From: Geobacteraceae bacterium
Lineage (GTDB): Bacteria > Desulfobacterota > Desulfuromonadia > Geobacterales > DSM-12255
Reading direction: 5' to 3'
Length of the DNA: 38,102 bases
NCBI GenBank assembly: GCA_013377075.1
Contig: JACABD010000014.1
Span: 21,927 to 60,028 of the forward strand
Made by a program: the position numbers and the translations under genes
The notes under the pieces: generated by a model
Seen by the model: only the letters and a program-made list of their open reading frames with translations
What the model was told of the DNA's origin: nothing
Database searches by the model: none
Part shown: piece after piece, positions 24,509 to 32,450 of the stretch
How positions within the stretch are numbered: position 1 is the first letter of the stretch
How the letters are laid out: the number at the start of each line of letters is the position of its first letter

Positions 24509-26079
24509 TGCGCAAAGAAGTCTCCTTGCCGCTAATCGTCGGTATCCTGCTTTTCATGGGACTGGCAGCAATAATGTACCAGAGTACCTTCTCATACCTG
24601 TTAGGGAAATGGGGGGTGGACGACTTCACCTACAGCTATTTTATCCCCATGGTAGTTGCCTATCTGATCTGGGAGAAGCGCACAGAGTTTGCCGCGGAGC
24701 CGATATGCCGTGACTGGGCCGGGTTATTGCCAGTGACGATTGGAATCCTGTTTTTCTGGATCGGAGAGCTGGGGGGCGAGTTCACAATAATGTTCATCTC
24801 ACTCTGGCTGCTGGGGTTCGGGGCACTCTGGTCGAGTCTTGGCTGGCGAAAACTTCGTGTGATTCTCTTCCCGGTCATGCTTGTCCTGGCAATGATCCCG
24901 CCGCCAATGATCTTCTACAACGGGCTGACGCTGCGCCTCAAGCTGATTTCATCGCAGATCGGCGTGCTAATGCTCCAGCTATGCGGACTTACTGCTTATC
25001 GCGAAGGGAATATCATAGACCTTGGTTTCACAAAGCTTCAGGTGGTGGATGCCTGTAGTGGCCTGCGCTATTTCTTTCCGCTTATCGTCTTGGGTATTCT
25101 TCTCGCCTACTTTTTCAAGGGAGCATTGTGGAAGAAAATCGTGATTGTCCTTTCGGCTGTGCCGATATCGATTGTTACCAACAGCATGCGGATTGCATCG
25201 GTCGGCATACTCTACCAGTACATGGGGCCAGCGGCAGCTGAAGGTTTTTTCCACGATTTTTCAGGCTGGTTTATCTTTATGTTAAGCCTTGGAATATTGC
25301 TTCTGGAGATGGCTCTGCTCAAGCGGATACTCCCTGGCAGGAACAGGCTGGATCAACCGGAATTGGTTCAAGTAATCCGATTTGAGCCGTCCACTCCAAG
25401 ACAGACTTCAATCAGCGGGTTAACCCGCATCGTTTCGCCACAATTTCTTGTCATACTGCTTCTTATGGCCGCCAGCGCAGCGTCAGCCCAGGGGGTTTCC
25501 GACAGGCACAGAACTGCCATGCAAAAGCCTTTTTCTATTTTTCCGGACGCGATCGGGAGCTGGAGTGGCAAAAAACAGACAATGGGAAAAATGTCTCTTG
25601 ATGCGCTGGAACTCAATGATTACCTGCTTGCAGACTTTCGCAACAGCCGGGGCGAACTTGTAAATTGTTATGTCGCTTTCAGCGATTATCAGTCAAAAGG
25701 CAAGGCAAGTCACTCACCGGCATCCTGCTTGCCAGGAAGTGGTTGGGAACTCAGAAGCCCGGAGAAAATTCCGGTCGTCGACGCCAGCGGGCGTTCAATA
25801 ACCGTCAATAGGGCCATGATGGTCATGGGCAATGAGCGTCGACTCACATACTACTGGTTTGACCAGCGCGGTCGAATTCTGACAGATCTCTTCCAGATCA
25901 AACTCTATAATTTCGTTGATTCGATTGCTCTGAACCGGACCGACGGTGCTCTGGTTCGGCTCATTACCCCGCTTGGGGAAAACGAGCCTGCGGCGGCAGC
26001 GGATGAAAGATTAAAGGAATTTTTCCAGCAGTTTAATACGACGCTTGGCCGTTTTCTGCCACCTGCTGCCAGGACATGA
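24508..26079 (+). CDS. xrtD: exosortase fused to EpsI domain (VPLPA-CTERM type, XrtD-like)
   Basis: 523 residues from ATG 24508, which has AAAGGA 7 nt upstream; the frame is open to a TTG at 24469. The N-terminal ~300 residues are polytopic and carry the exosortase triad: C183 in VVDACSGLRYFFPL, R228 in TNSMRIASVG and H249 in GFFHDFSGWF. Residues ~345-505 are an EpsI domain (DUF3485), with VNCYVAFSDYQSKG and HSPASCLPGSGW (H402). A natural exosortase-EpsI fusion is the layout of XrtD, whose partners end in VPLPA-CTERM tails. Two such proteins are encoded at 3591 and 9664. Known role: a membrane transpeptidase-like enzyme that processes CTERM proteins. The XrtD subclass is inferred from the fusion and the partners. 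Confidence 0.88.
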   Translation: MRKEVSLPLIVGILLFMGLAAIMYQSTFSYLLGKWGVDDFTYSYFIPMVVAYLIWEKRTEFAAEPICRDWAGLLPVTIGILFFWIGELGGEFTIMFISLWLLGFGALWSSLGWRKLRVILFPVMLVLAMIPPPMIFYNGLTLRLKLISSQIGVLMLQLCGLTAYREGNIIDLGFTKLQVVDACSGLRYFFPLIVLGILLAYFFKGALWKKIVIVLSAVPISIVTNSMRIASVGILYQYMGPAAAEGFFHDFSGWFIFMLSLGILLLEMALLKRILPGRNRLDQPELVQVIRFEPSTPRQTSISGLTRIVSPQFLVILLLMAASAASAQGVSDRHRTAMQKPFSIFPDAIGSWSGKKQTMGKMSLDALELNDYLLADFRNSRGELVNCYVAFSDYQSKGKASHSPASCLPGSGWELRSPEKIPVVDASGRSITVNRAMMVMGNERRLTYYWFDQRGRILTDLFQIKLYNFVDSIALNRTDGALVRLITPLGENEPAAAADERLKEFFQQFNTTLGRFLPPAART

Positions 26080-26128
26080 CGAGGCAGAATCCTCTAAAAA
26101 TATCTCCCACACGAAAGGAAAATTACAG

Positions 26129-26506
26129 ATGTCCCAAAATGACCCTACGATCAGTTTCAAGTATATCTTCAAGTATGATTACAACCCGGTTTACATCAAT
26201 GGCGCCCAAGGGGGCATATCTCCACGAGGTGAGATAATAGCCAATTTCTATCTGGAGCGTCAACCGCTTCCCAATGAAATTACCCATGCGGTCAATCCAG
26301 ACGGCTCCATTGGTTCGAACGTAATTGCAACAGATCCGGAAAATCTTAACAGCCTCATAATCCGCTATGTTTCCAGTGGGGTAGTCCTTAATTATCAGAA
26401 TGCCAGGTCTCTTCACAGCTGGCTTGGTGACAAGATAGCGGAGCTGGAAAAAATTATCCGCGTAGATGATCTGTCTTCAGGCGGAGAGCTGAACAACCGT
26501 CAATGA
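26129..26506 (+). CDS. small unknown protein between exosortase and WecA-like genes
   Basis: 125 residues from ATG 26129 (AAAGGA upstream; the frame is open to 26045 inside the exosortase gene). There is no signal peptide or membrane segment. It is a soluble protein with strands (FKYIFKYDYNPVYING, GEIIANFYLERQPL) and a C-terminal helix (NARSLHSWLGDKIAELEKII). The general shape, with a Y-x-N-x-x-Q strand, a V-x-L-x-x-x-x-A helix start and a ~25-residue helix, faintly recalls DUF3467-type proteins, but this is a weak impression. Its stop overlaps the next start (ATGA). The position in the exosortase block suggests a role in the same pathway. Confidence 0.75.
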   Translation: MSQNDPTISFKYIFKYDYNPVYINGAQGGISPRGEIIANFYLERQPLPNEITHAVNPDGSIGSNVIATDPENLNSLIIRYVSSGVVLNYQNARSLHSWLGDKIAELEKIIRVDDLSSGGELNNRQ

Positions 26507-28131
26507 TTTTTCTGTCAACACTGCTTCTGGCAGTAATGATTACCATAGGCATGACCCCGCTGCTCAGCACTCTGGCGATTCGTCATAATCTGGTAGATCT
26601 GCCGGATCCCCGCAAAATCCACTCCAGACCCATTCCGCGCATCGGTGGTATTGCCATGGCCTGTGGCGCATTTGTCCCGCTGCTATACTGGTACCATTCA
26701 GACAGGTTCGTCATGGCGTTTCTTGCGGGTGCAGCAGTACTGGTTTTTTTCGGTCTGCTCGACGATATGCTGGATCTACCTCCCAAAACCAAGTTCATCG
26801 GACAGATCCTAGCCGCAATAATAGTTATCGTCGTAGGAGATGTGCAGATCAGTTCTTTGGGGATGCTTCTTCCTGATGGGGTGCATCTTCCTGTGCCTGT
26901 TGCATTCATATTCACTTTGGTGGCAATTGTCGGAGCAACCAATGCGATCAATCTGTCAGACGGGCTTGATGGCCTTGCCGGAGGGATATGCCTGCTCATA
27001 TTTTCTGCAATCGGCTATCTGGCTTACCTTGAAGAGAGTCCGGAAATCGGCCTGATTTCTCTGGCTCTTCTCGGGGTTCTTTTCGGTTTTCTCCGTTTTA
27101 ATACCCATCCTGCCTCAATCTTCATGGGAGATGCAGGCAGTCAGTTCCTGGGCTTTTCTGCTGCAACCCTGTCAATAGCTCTTACTCAGTCAAGACCGAC
27201 GCTGAGCCCGATACTGCCTCTGATCCTGCTCGGTTTTCCCATACTTGACACTCTCACTGTCATGGTGACCCGGATTTCCCATAACAGATCTCCGTTTTCT
27301 GCCGATAAAAACCATTTTCACCATCATCTGCTCGGCCTGGGGTTGCAACAATCCGAATCTGTGCTGATCATCTACGTTCTCCAGACCCTTCTGGTCGGGG
27401 CTGCACTGCTGCTGCGCTACTATTCTGACTGGATGCTTCTGACCTGCTACCTGATATTCTCGGCTACAGTCCTGTCAGTTTTCGGCCAGACAAGGCGCAA
27501 TGAATGGCAGTTTGTTCGGTGCAGATTTTTTTATGACAAAATTGCGTCGCGCTTGAGGCTCATCAGGCAAAAAGGGCTTCTGGTGCAGAGGATGTTCCAT
27601 GTTTTCGAAATCGGAATACCGCTATTGCTCCTCGTTACATGCGGGCTTGCAGGAGCAGCACCTGAATATGTGAAGGCAGCAGCTTTGGTTTTATTCACAG
27701 TTAACTGCATTGTCTGGTTCTGGGGCAGGCAATATCTGAGCACGGTTTTGCGGGCTACGCTGTATCTTGTTATCCCTTTTGCCGTATATCTGAGCGAAAC
27801 AAAGCCGGTACTACAACTAGACCGGATGACCCATACTGCCTTCACTCTACTCTTCGTTATATTTGCAATCATGATTCTGCTTATATCGAAACTGTCGCAA
27901 CGAAAGAGCGGCTTTAAAAGTTCACCGATGGATTTTCTAATCATTATTCTGGCGGTGGCAATCCCAAACCTGCCTGAACAGCGGCTTCAGGAGTATCAGG
28001 TCGGCCTTGTCGCAGCAAAAGTCATCATGTTCTATTTCAGCTTTGAGGTGTTGATGGCCGAACAACGAGGCAGGCTTCACCTGATAACTTCAACGACATT
28101 AATTTCATTGCTCGTGCTGGCAACCAAATAG
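26503..28131 (+). CDS. WecA/MraY-type undecaprenyl-phosphate sugar-1-phosphate transferase
   Basis: 542 residues. The N-terminal ~330 residues match the family: D87-D88 in FGLLDDMLDL, NAINLSDGLDGLAGG (N147, N150, D153, D156), D210 in FMGDAGS and HFHHH (271-275). DPRKIHSRPIPRIGGIA near residue 35 is also typical. Known activity: transfer of a HexNAc-1-phosphate from UDP-sugar to undecaprenyl phosphate, the first step of the lipid-linked repeat. About 200 further residues with around six membrane segments follow, longer than a plain WecA (about 350). No PCPT-type (EpsB/WbaP) primer enzyme is in the window, so this is the likely initiator. It overlaps the small protein's stop by 4 bp. Confidence 0.88.
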   Translation: MIFLSTLLLAVMITIGMTPLLSTLAIRHNLVDLPDPRKIHSRPIPRIGGIAMACGAFVPLLYWYHSDRFVMAFLAGAAVLVFFGLLDDMLDLPPKTKFIGQILAAIIVIVVGDVQISSLGMLLPDGVHLPVPVAFIFTLVAIVGATNAINLSDGLDGLAGGICLLIFSAIGYLAYLEESPEIGLISLALLGVLFGFLRFNTHPASIFMGDAGSQFLGFSAATLSIALTQSRPTLSPILPLILLGFPILDTLTVMVTRISHNRSPFSADKNHFHHHLLGLGLQQSESVLIIYVLQTLLVGAALLLRYYSDWMLLTCYLIFSATVLSVFGQTRRNEWQFVRCRFFYDKIASRLRLIRQKGLLVQRMFHVFEIGIPLLLLVTCGLAGAAPEYVKAAALVLFTVNCIVWFWGRQYLSTVLRATLYLVIPFAVYLSETKPVLQLDRMTHTAFTLLFVIFAIMILLISKLSQRKSGFKSSPMDFLIIILAVAIPNLPEQRLQEYQVGLVAAKVIMFYFSFEVLMAEQRGRLHLITSTTLISLLVLATK

Positions 28132-28191
28132 GTCCGGCACCTTTATTATAAACCTGCATTTTCAATCATTACGATCATACGGAGGTAGTCA

Positions 28192-30168
28192 ATGATGAGT
28201 AGTCGCCTTGTTAAACTTGCAGTCACAGGTTTGTGGATTGTGCTGCTGGCTTCATGTAGCGGGCCCGATGCAAAAAAAGCGAAATTCTTTAATAAGGGAA
28301 AGCAGCTTTACGAAAAAGGGGAGTATGTAAAAGCAAAGCTGGAGTTTAAAAATGCTGTGCAGATCGATCCAAAGTTTGCCGGAGCGATTCAGATGCTTGG
28401 CATGGTAGCACTGAAAGAAAACGACCTTAAAAACGCTTACGGGCTGCTCAACAAGGCTGTGGAACTGGATCCGGCAAACCGGGATGCCCAGTACGAGCTG
28501 GGCAAGATCTTTCTTCTGGCGCGTCAGCCTGAGAAAGCGCTGGAAAAAGCGGAGCTTCTTCTCAAACAGGACTCAAAGAATGCAGCTGCCTTGCAGCTGA
28601 AAGGCGCAGTCATGGTGTATCAGAAGGAGTATGTCAAAGCGCGCTCCTACCTTGAAGGTATTATCAGTCAGGGTATAAAAACGCCGGATGTCTTTCTGCT
28701 TCTGGCCTCAACCTATCTTCAGGGTGAAGATGCAAAAAATGGTGAAGATGTTATCCGCAGAGGGATTGAGGCAAATCCCCAATCAGTGGTGCTGCACCTG
28801 TCTCAGGCAGAGCTCTTTGCCAGACTGGGTCGCGTCGATGAGGCGGCTGCCCTGATTAAAAAAGTCACCGAGCTGGAACCTGCCAAAGCCGAGCATAAAA
28901 TCAGTCTGGCATCTCTCTACTGGGCAACCGGAAAGGAGTCTCAGGCAGTCGAATCCTTGAAGCAGATTATCTCCGCAGCGCCAGACAATGAAGAGAACCG
29001 TATTCAGGTTGCACTTTTTTACATGAAACATGGCAAGCCTGTAGAAGCTGAACAGGAATTGAAAAATGGCATAAGCCAAAATGGAAAAAGTGTTCATCTC
29101 CGTTTTGCGCTGAGCGAACTTTATCTGAACTCTAATCGCGTTGATCAGGGGATAACGGTATTAAAGGAGTGCCTACCACTCGGTAAAAGTGGCAGCCCGG
29201 ATGTTCTCAAGACCAGGAATGCGCTGGCAAGAGTCTATCTTGAGCGAAAGGAATTTGACCAGGCTTCGAAATATCTGGATGAAGTGCTTAAGGAAAATCC
29301 AAAGAGCGTAGATGCCCACTTTACAAAGGGAAGCCTGCACCTGCTGAAAGGTGAGGGTGCCAATGCTGTAACCGAATTCAGAACTGTTGTGGATGAAAAC
29401 CCGCAATCCCTGGATGGATTCTTGCGCCTTGCCGAGGGTCATCTGATGAACAAAGAGGTCAATCTTGCTCTGGATAGTCTGAAGAGTGCCCAGAAAATTG
29501 ATGCCGATTCAAGAGAAGTACAGCTTGCTTTTGTCCGCTATTTCGCCATTCAGAAGGATTTTCGAAGCAGTTTAGAGACAGCTCGCAATGTTGTAAAAAA
29601 GTACCCGACCGATCTGGAATCCAGGGCTCTACTTGGAGATATACTGGTCATATCCGGTGATTTAAAGCATGGCGAAAACGAGTTTGCCGAGGTTAAGAAG
29701 CTAAACCCTAAAAATCCGCTTGGTTATGTGAAATCTGCAGAGTTGTATATCAAACAGGGGAAGTTTGAGCGTGCTGCAACTGAATATGAACAGGCACTCA
29801 AACTGAATCCGCAGTCATGGCGCATAACCAACGATCTGGCTTTTCTGCTTGGTGAGAGCTCAAAGGATATCGATCGTGCTATGTCGCTTGCTGAAAACGC
29901 CCGTAAACTAAACCCGGGGGAGCTGACCATTCAGGACACTATTGGCTGGCTCAATTATAAAAAAGGTAATAATGACAAGGCTGTTGAGCTGCTTAAACCG
30001 GTTCAGGCCAAAACTCCCGAAGTTCCGGTTATCAACTATCATCTAGGAATGGCTCTATTCAAATCGGGAAAATCCCAAGAGGCCAAGGCTCTTCTTAAGA
30101 AGTCATTGGATAAAAAAGACAGCTTCCCTGGTCGTGCAGAAGCAGAACGGACTTTTGCCCGGATTTAA
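28192..30168 (+). CDS. prsT: PEP-CTERM system TPR-repeat lipoprotein (PrsT-like)
   Basis: 658 residues. A signal peptide ends in the lipobox LASC with C22 as the lipid-modified Cys. The rest is TPR units (AKLEFKNAVQIDPKFAGA, AYGLLNKAVELDPANRDA, AATEYEQALKLNPQSWR and many more, about 15-16). This is the architecture of the PrsT family found with exosortase loci; family members are often longer (~900). The probable role is an outer-membrane or periplasmic scaffold for polysaccharide secretion. GGAGGT sits 6 nt before the ATG at 28192; a second ATG follows immediately. A 60-bp gap precedes it. Confidence 0.85.
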   Translation: MMSSRLVKLAVTGLWIVLLASCSGPDAKKAKFFNKGKQLYEKGEYVKAKLEFKNAVQIDPKFAGAIQMLGMVALKENDLKNAYGLLNKAVELDPANRDAQYELGKIFLLARQPEKALEKAELLLKQDSKNAAALQLKGAVMVYQKEYVKARSYLEGIISQGIKTPDVFLLLASTYLQGEDAKNGEDVIRRGIEANPQSVVLHLSQAELFARLGRVDEAAALIKKVTELEPAKAEHKISLASLYWATGKESQAVESLKQIISAAPDNEENRIQVALFYMKHGKPVEAEQELKNGISQNGKSVHLRFALSELYLNSNRVDQGITVLKECLPLGKSGSPDVLKTRNALARVYLERKEFDQASKYLDEVLKENPKSVDAHFTKGSLHLLKGEGANAVTEFRTVVDENPQSLDGFLRLAEGHLMNKEVNLALDSLKSAQKIDADSREVQLAFVRYFAIQKDFRSSLETARNVVKKYPTDLESRALLGDILVISGDLKHGENEFAEVKKLNPKNPLGYVKSAELYIKQGKFERAATEYEQALKLNPQSWRITNDLAFLLGESSKDIDRAMSLAENARKLNPGELTIQDTIGWLNYKKGNNDKAVELLKPVQAKTPEVPVINYHLGMALFKSGKSQEAKALLKKSLDKKDSFPGRAEAERTFARI

Positions 30169-30203
30169 ACTCGTTCCACTAAGTTGCAGAATACTTTCAT
30201 GGC

Positions 30204-30240
30204 TGTAATTAGAATGTAACCTTTGCAGGATAATTATAAT
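30204..30240 (+). promoter_or_regulatory. possible promoter ahead of the export genes
   Basis: TGTAA occurs at 30204-30208 and 30215-30219, again with 11-bp spacing, followed by a perfect TATAAT at 30235-30240, 53 bp before the start codon. The repeat resembles the GTAAT heptamers at 2712-2729. A secondary promoter for the epsE-like gene is plausible. Confidence 0.3.
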
Positions 30241-30292
30241 TAAGGACATTAGCTCTGAACTGTTCATCCAAGACAATGCCTATGGAGGCGGA

Positions 30293-31222
30293 ATGTATAT
30301 CAAAAAAATGGTGTGTGTCACAGCGATTCTCAGTGCTTTCGGTACTTTTTCAGCATGGGCACTTGGAGAACCGGCAGCTGAAGTTATTAATCTGATCGAA
30401 CCCGAACGTGCAGTGCCAGTAAATGATGATGCTGTTGAAAGAGCCGCCCGGATTGAAGCTGCCAGGAAGGATGCCGCTGACAAGAGGGCTGAAGAGAAGG
30501 CGGTTGCTCAAAGAATTGAAAAAGAGCGTCTGGCTGCACAAAAACAGGCTGAATCGAGCAAGGCAGCTGAGGCTTCTACCCAGGCAGCTCCGCTCCAGTC
30601 ATCAAAAACCGAGAATATACCGGTTGAAAAAGGTGCGGTTATAGCGGCAAAGTCAGAAACCAAGGAGATTCCGTCAACAGTTAAACCTGACAGAGGGGTG
30701 ACAGGCAATCAAGTCACAAGCGTGGATGAAACGAAATCTTCTGACTATATCATCGGCCCTGGCGATCAAATCGGTATATCAGTCTGGCGAGATGAAAACC
30801 TTACAAGGACAGTGAACGTGCTGCCTGACGGAAAGATAACCTTACCTCTGGTGGGTGATTTTATTGCAGCAGGCAAAACGGTTGATCAGCTTAAAGCGGA
30901 AGTGCAGAAGTCTCTGGCTAGGTATACTGGTGATACGGCCGTGACGGTCGAAGTGAAACAATCTAACAGTATGATCATCTACATTACCGGTAGAGTTAAT
31001 CTTCCTGGCAAGCAGCTATTGATGGCTAACACCAATGTGTTACAAGCTATCGCAATGGCCGGTGGATTGAACCCGTTTGCAAGGAAAAGCGGAATAAGGA
31101 TATTCCGGCAGCATGATGGGACTACAGATATGTACTCCTTCAACTATGCAGATGTCATGGAAGGAAGGCACCTTGAGATGAATATAGATCTCAAGAGAGG
31201 TGATGTAATAATTGTTCCGTGA
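30293..31222 (+). CDS. epsE: polysaccharide export outer-membrane protein (Wza/EpsE-like)
   Basis: 309 residues. A signal peptide (~1-24, ends SAWA-LGEP) without lipobox is followed by an unusual Ala/Lys/Glu-rich region (~45-125) likely to form a coiled coil or flexible linker. Residues ~151-215 hold the Poly_export domain (DYIIGPGDQIGISVWRDENL, VLPDGKITLPLVGDF) and ~225-309 the SLBB part (IIYITGRVNLPGKQLL, NVLQAIAMAGGLNPFA, GDVIIVP). Known role: outer-membrane channel for exopolysaccharide. GGAGGCG lies just before the ATG. Its stop is overlapped by the next gene. The gene name follows the exosortase-linked EPS locus convention. Confidence 0.87.
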   Translation: MYIKKMVCVTAILSAFGTFSAWALGEPAAEVINLIEPERAVPVNDDAVERAARIEAARKDAADKRAEEKAVAQRIEKERLAAQKQAESSKAAEASTQAAPLQSSKTENIPVEKGAVIAAKSETKEIPSTVKPDRGVTGNQVTSVDETKSSDYIIGPGDQIGISVWRDENLTRTVNVLPDGKITLPLVGDFIAAGKTVDQLKAEVQKSLARYTGDTAVTVEVKQSNSMIIYITGRVNLPGKQLLMANTNVLQAIAMAGGLNPFARKSGIRIFRQHDGTTDMYSFNYADVMEGRHLEMNIDLKRGDVIIVP

Positions 31223-32402
31223 TCTTGCAAAATATGTAGTTTCGGCAGCCGCCCTTGTTGTTATCGCTCCTCTGACGCTAATGGCTGAAGATCTGAAGCT
31301 GATTACAGGGGTGACTCTCAAGGAAGAAATCAGTGACAATATTCTGATGTCTTCCAGTTTTCGTAAATCGGATTTCATAACGACTGTCACCCCTTTTCTT
31401 GATTTTTCAGGTGCTGATGAACGCGGGGAACTCAAGGTTTCGTCAGGGGTTAATTTCCTCGATTATGCACGTAACTCAACACTTAACGCGTTAGATTATT
31501 TTGTGCAAAGCGGGCTGGATTTTCGGATTGACCCTCGCCTGTCGGTTTCTGCCGGTTCCGGTTATGTCCGTGATTCACGACATGATCATGCTGAGCCTGG
31601 GACAGGTTTGCTTTCCAAGACAGGAAGTAACAGGCAAAACTACCGGTTATCTGGTGACTACTTATTGACTGAAAGAAGCAGTACTAACTTTTCGTACGCA
31701 TATTCCCAGGAGACATTTAGCGATAGTCTCTATCTTAATACTTCGGTGCATACCGTAAATATTGCCCAGGCATATGATCTTGAGAGCTCTCCGCGAAAGG
31801 AACGTATCACCGGGGTTTTAGGTTATAGCCATTATGGTACGGGAACAACGCTAGTAGAAAACTATTCGGGTAGTGTCGGTGTTGAAAATAAGTTTAATGA
31901 ATTGTGGGGATTTGTGTTGAGCGCAGGCGGTCGGTATACCCGCTCAGAATTTGATGTGGCAACCACTTCTTCTGTCCCAGTTTATAGTGCAACCAGTTAT
32001 GGCAATGGATTGATCGGAAGTCTGTCGATTAATTACGCTGATGAGAGCACAACCGCTGGGCTCTCGTTCAATCATGATATTGTCAGCGCGTCTGGTAATT
32101 CCGGAGCGACCCAGCGGACAAGCATTTCCACGAACCTTAACGAAAAAATCACCAGCGATTTTTCAGGGAATCTAGGTTTTGGATACTTTAAGTACAAATC
32201 TGATCAGAATCAGTTTTCGTCAAGGGCATTCAGTCAGGATGATCTGGTCGTAACAGCTGGTCTTCGTTACAACTTTACCGATGATCTTTTTCTGGAAGGA
32301 GATTACAGGTACAACTACAGCAGCAGCCAATCCATGCCGCACACCAGTCAGAATCTCTTCATGCTGCGGTTGACAGTTCGCCAGGATATTATGCGACTGT
32401 AA
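31212..32402 (+). CDS. outer-membrane beta-barrel protein, exosortase-system associated
   Basis: 396 residues from a TTG at 31212 that overlaps the export gene stop by 11 bp. A signal peptide (~1-25, LTLMA-EDLK) is followed by repeated barrel strands (LSVSAGSGYVRDSRHDH, RLSGDYLLTERSSTNFSYAY, GFVLSAGGRYTRSEF, LFLEGDYRYNYSSSQS) through to the C-terminal MLRLTVRQDIMRL. The length, opening and position just after a Wza-like gene match the PEP-CTERM-associated barrel family (TIGR03016-like, BBP2-type). Likely the outer-membrane partner in polymer secretion. The TTG start is the only frame-consistent option near the overlap; GAGAGG lies 10-13 nt upstream. Confidence 0.8.
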   Translation: MFRDLAKYVVSAAALVVIAPLTLMAEDLKLITGVTLKEEISDNILMSSSFRKSDFITTVTPFLDFSGADERGELKVSSGVNFLDYARNSTLNALDYFVQSGLDFRIDPRLSVSAGSGYVRDSRHDHAEPGTGLLSKTGSNRQNYRLSGDYLLTERSSTNFSYAYSQETFSDSLYLNTSVHTVNIAQAYDLESSPRKERITGVLGYSHYGTGTTLVENYSGSVGVENKFNELWGFVLSAGGRYTRSEFDVATTSSVPVYSATSYGNGLIGSLSINYADESTTAGLSFNHDIVSASGNSGATQRTSISTNLNEKITSDFSGNLGFGYFKYKSDQNQFSSRAFSQDDLVVTAGLRYNFTDDLFLEGDYRYNYSSSQSMPHTSQNLFMLRLTVRQDIMRL

Positions 32403-32450
32403 TTAGTGAACTGATTTTAGATTACATAGATTTAACGGAGCGAGGAGTAT

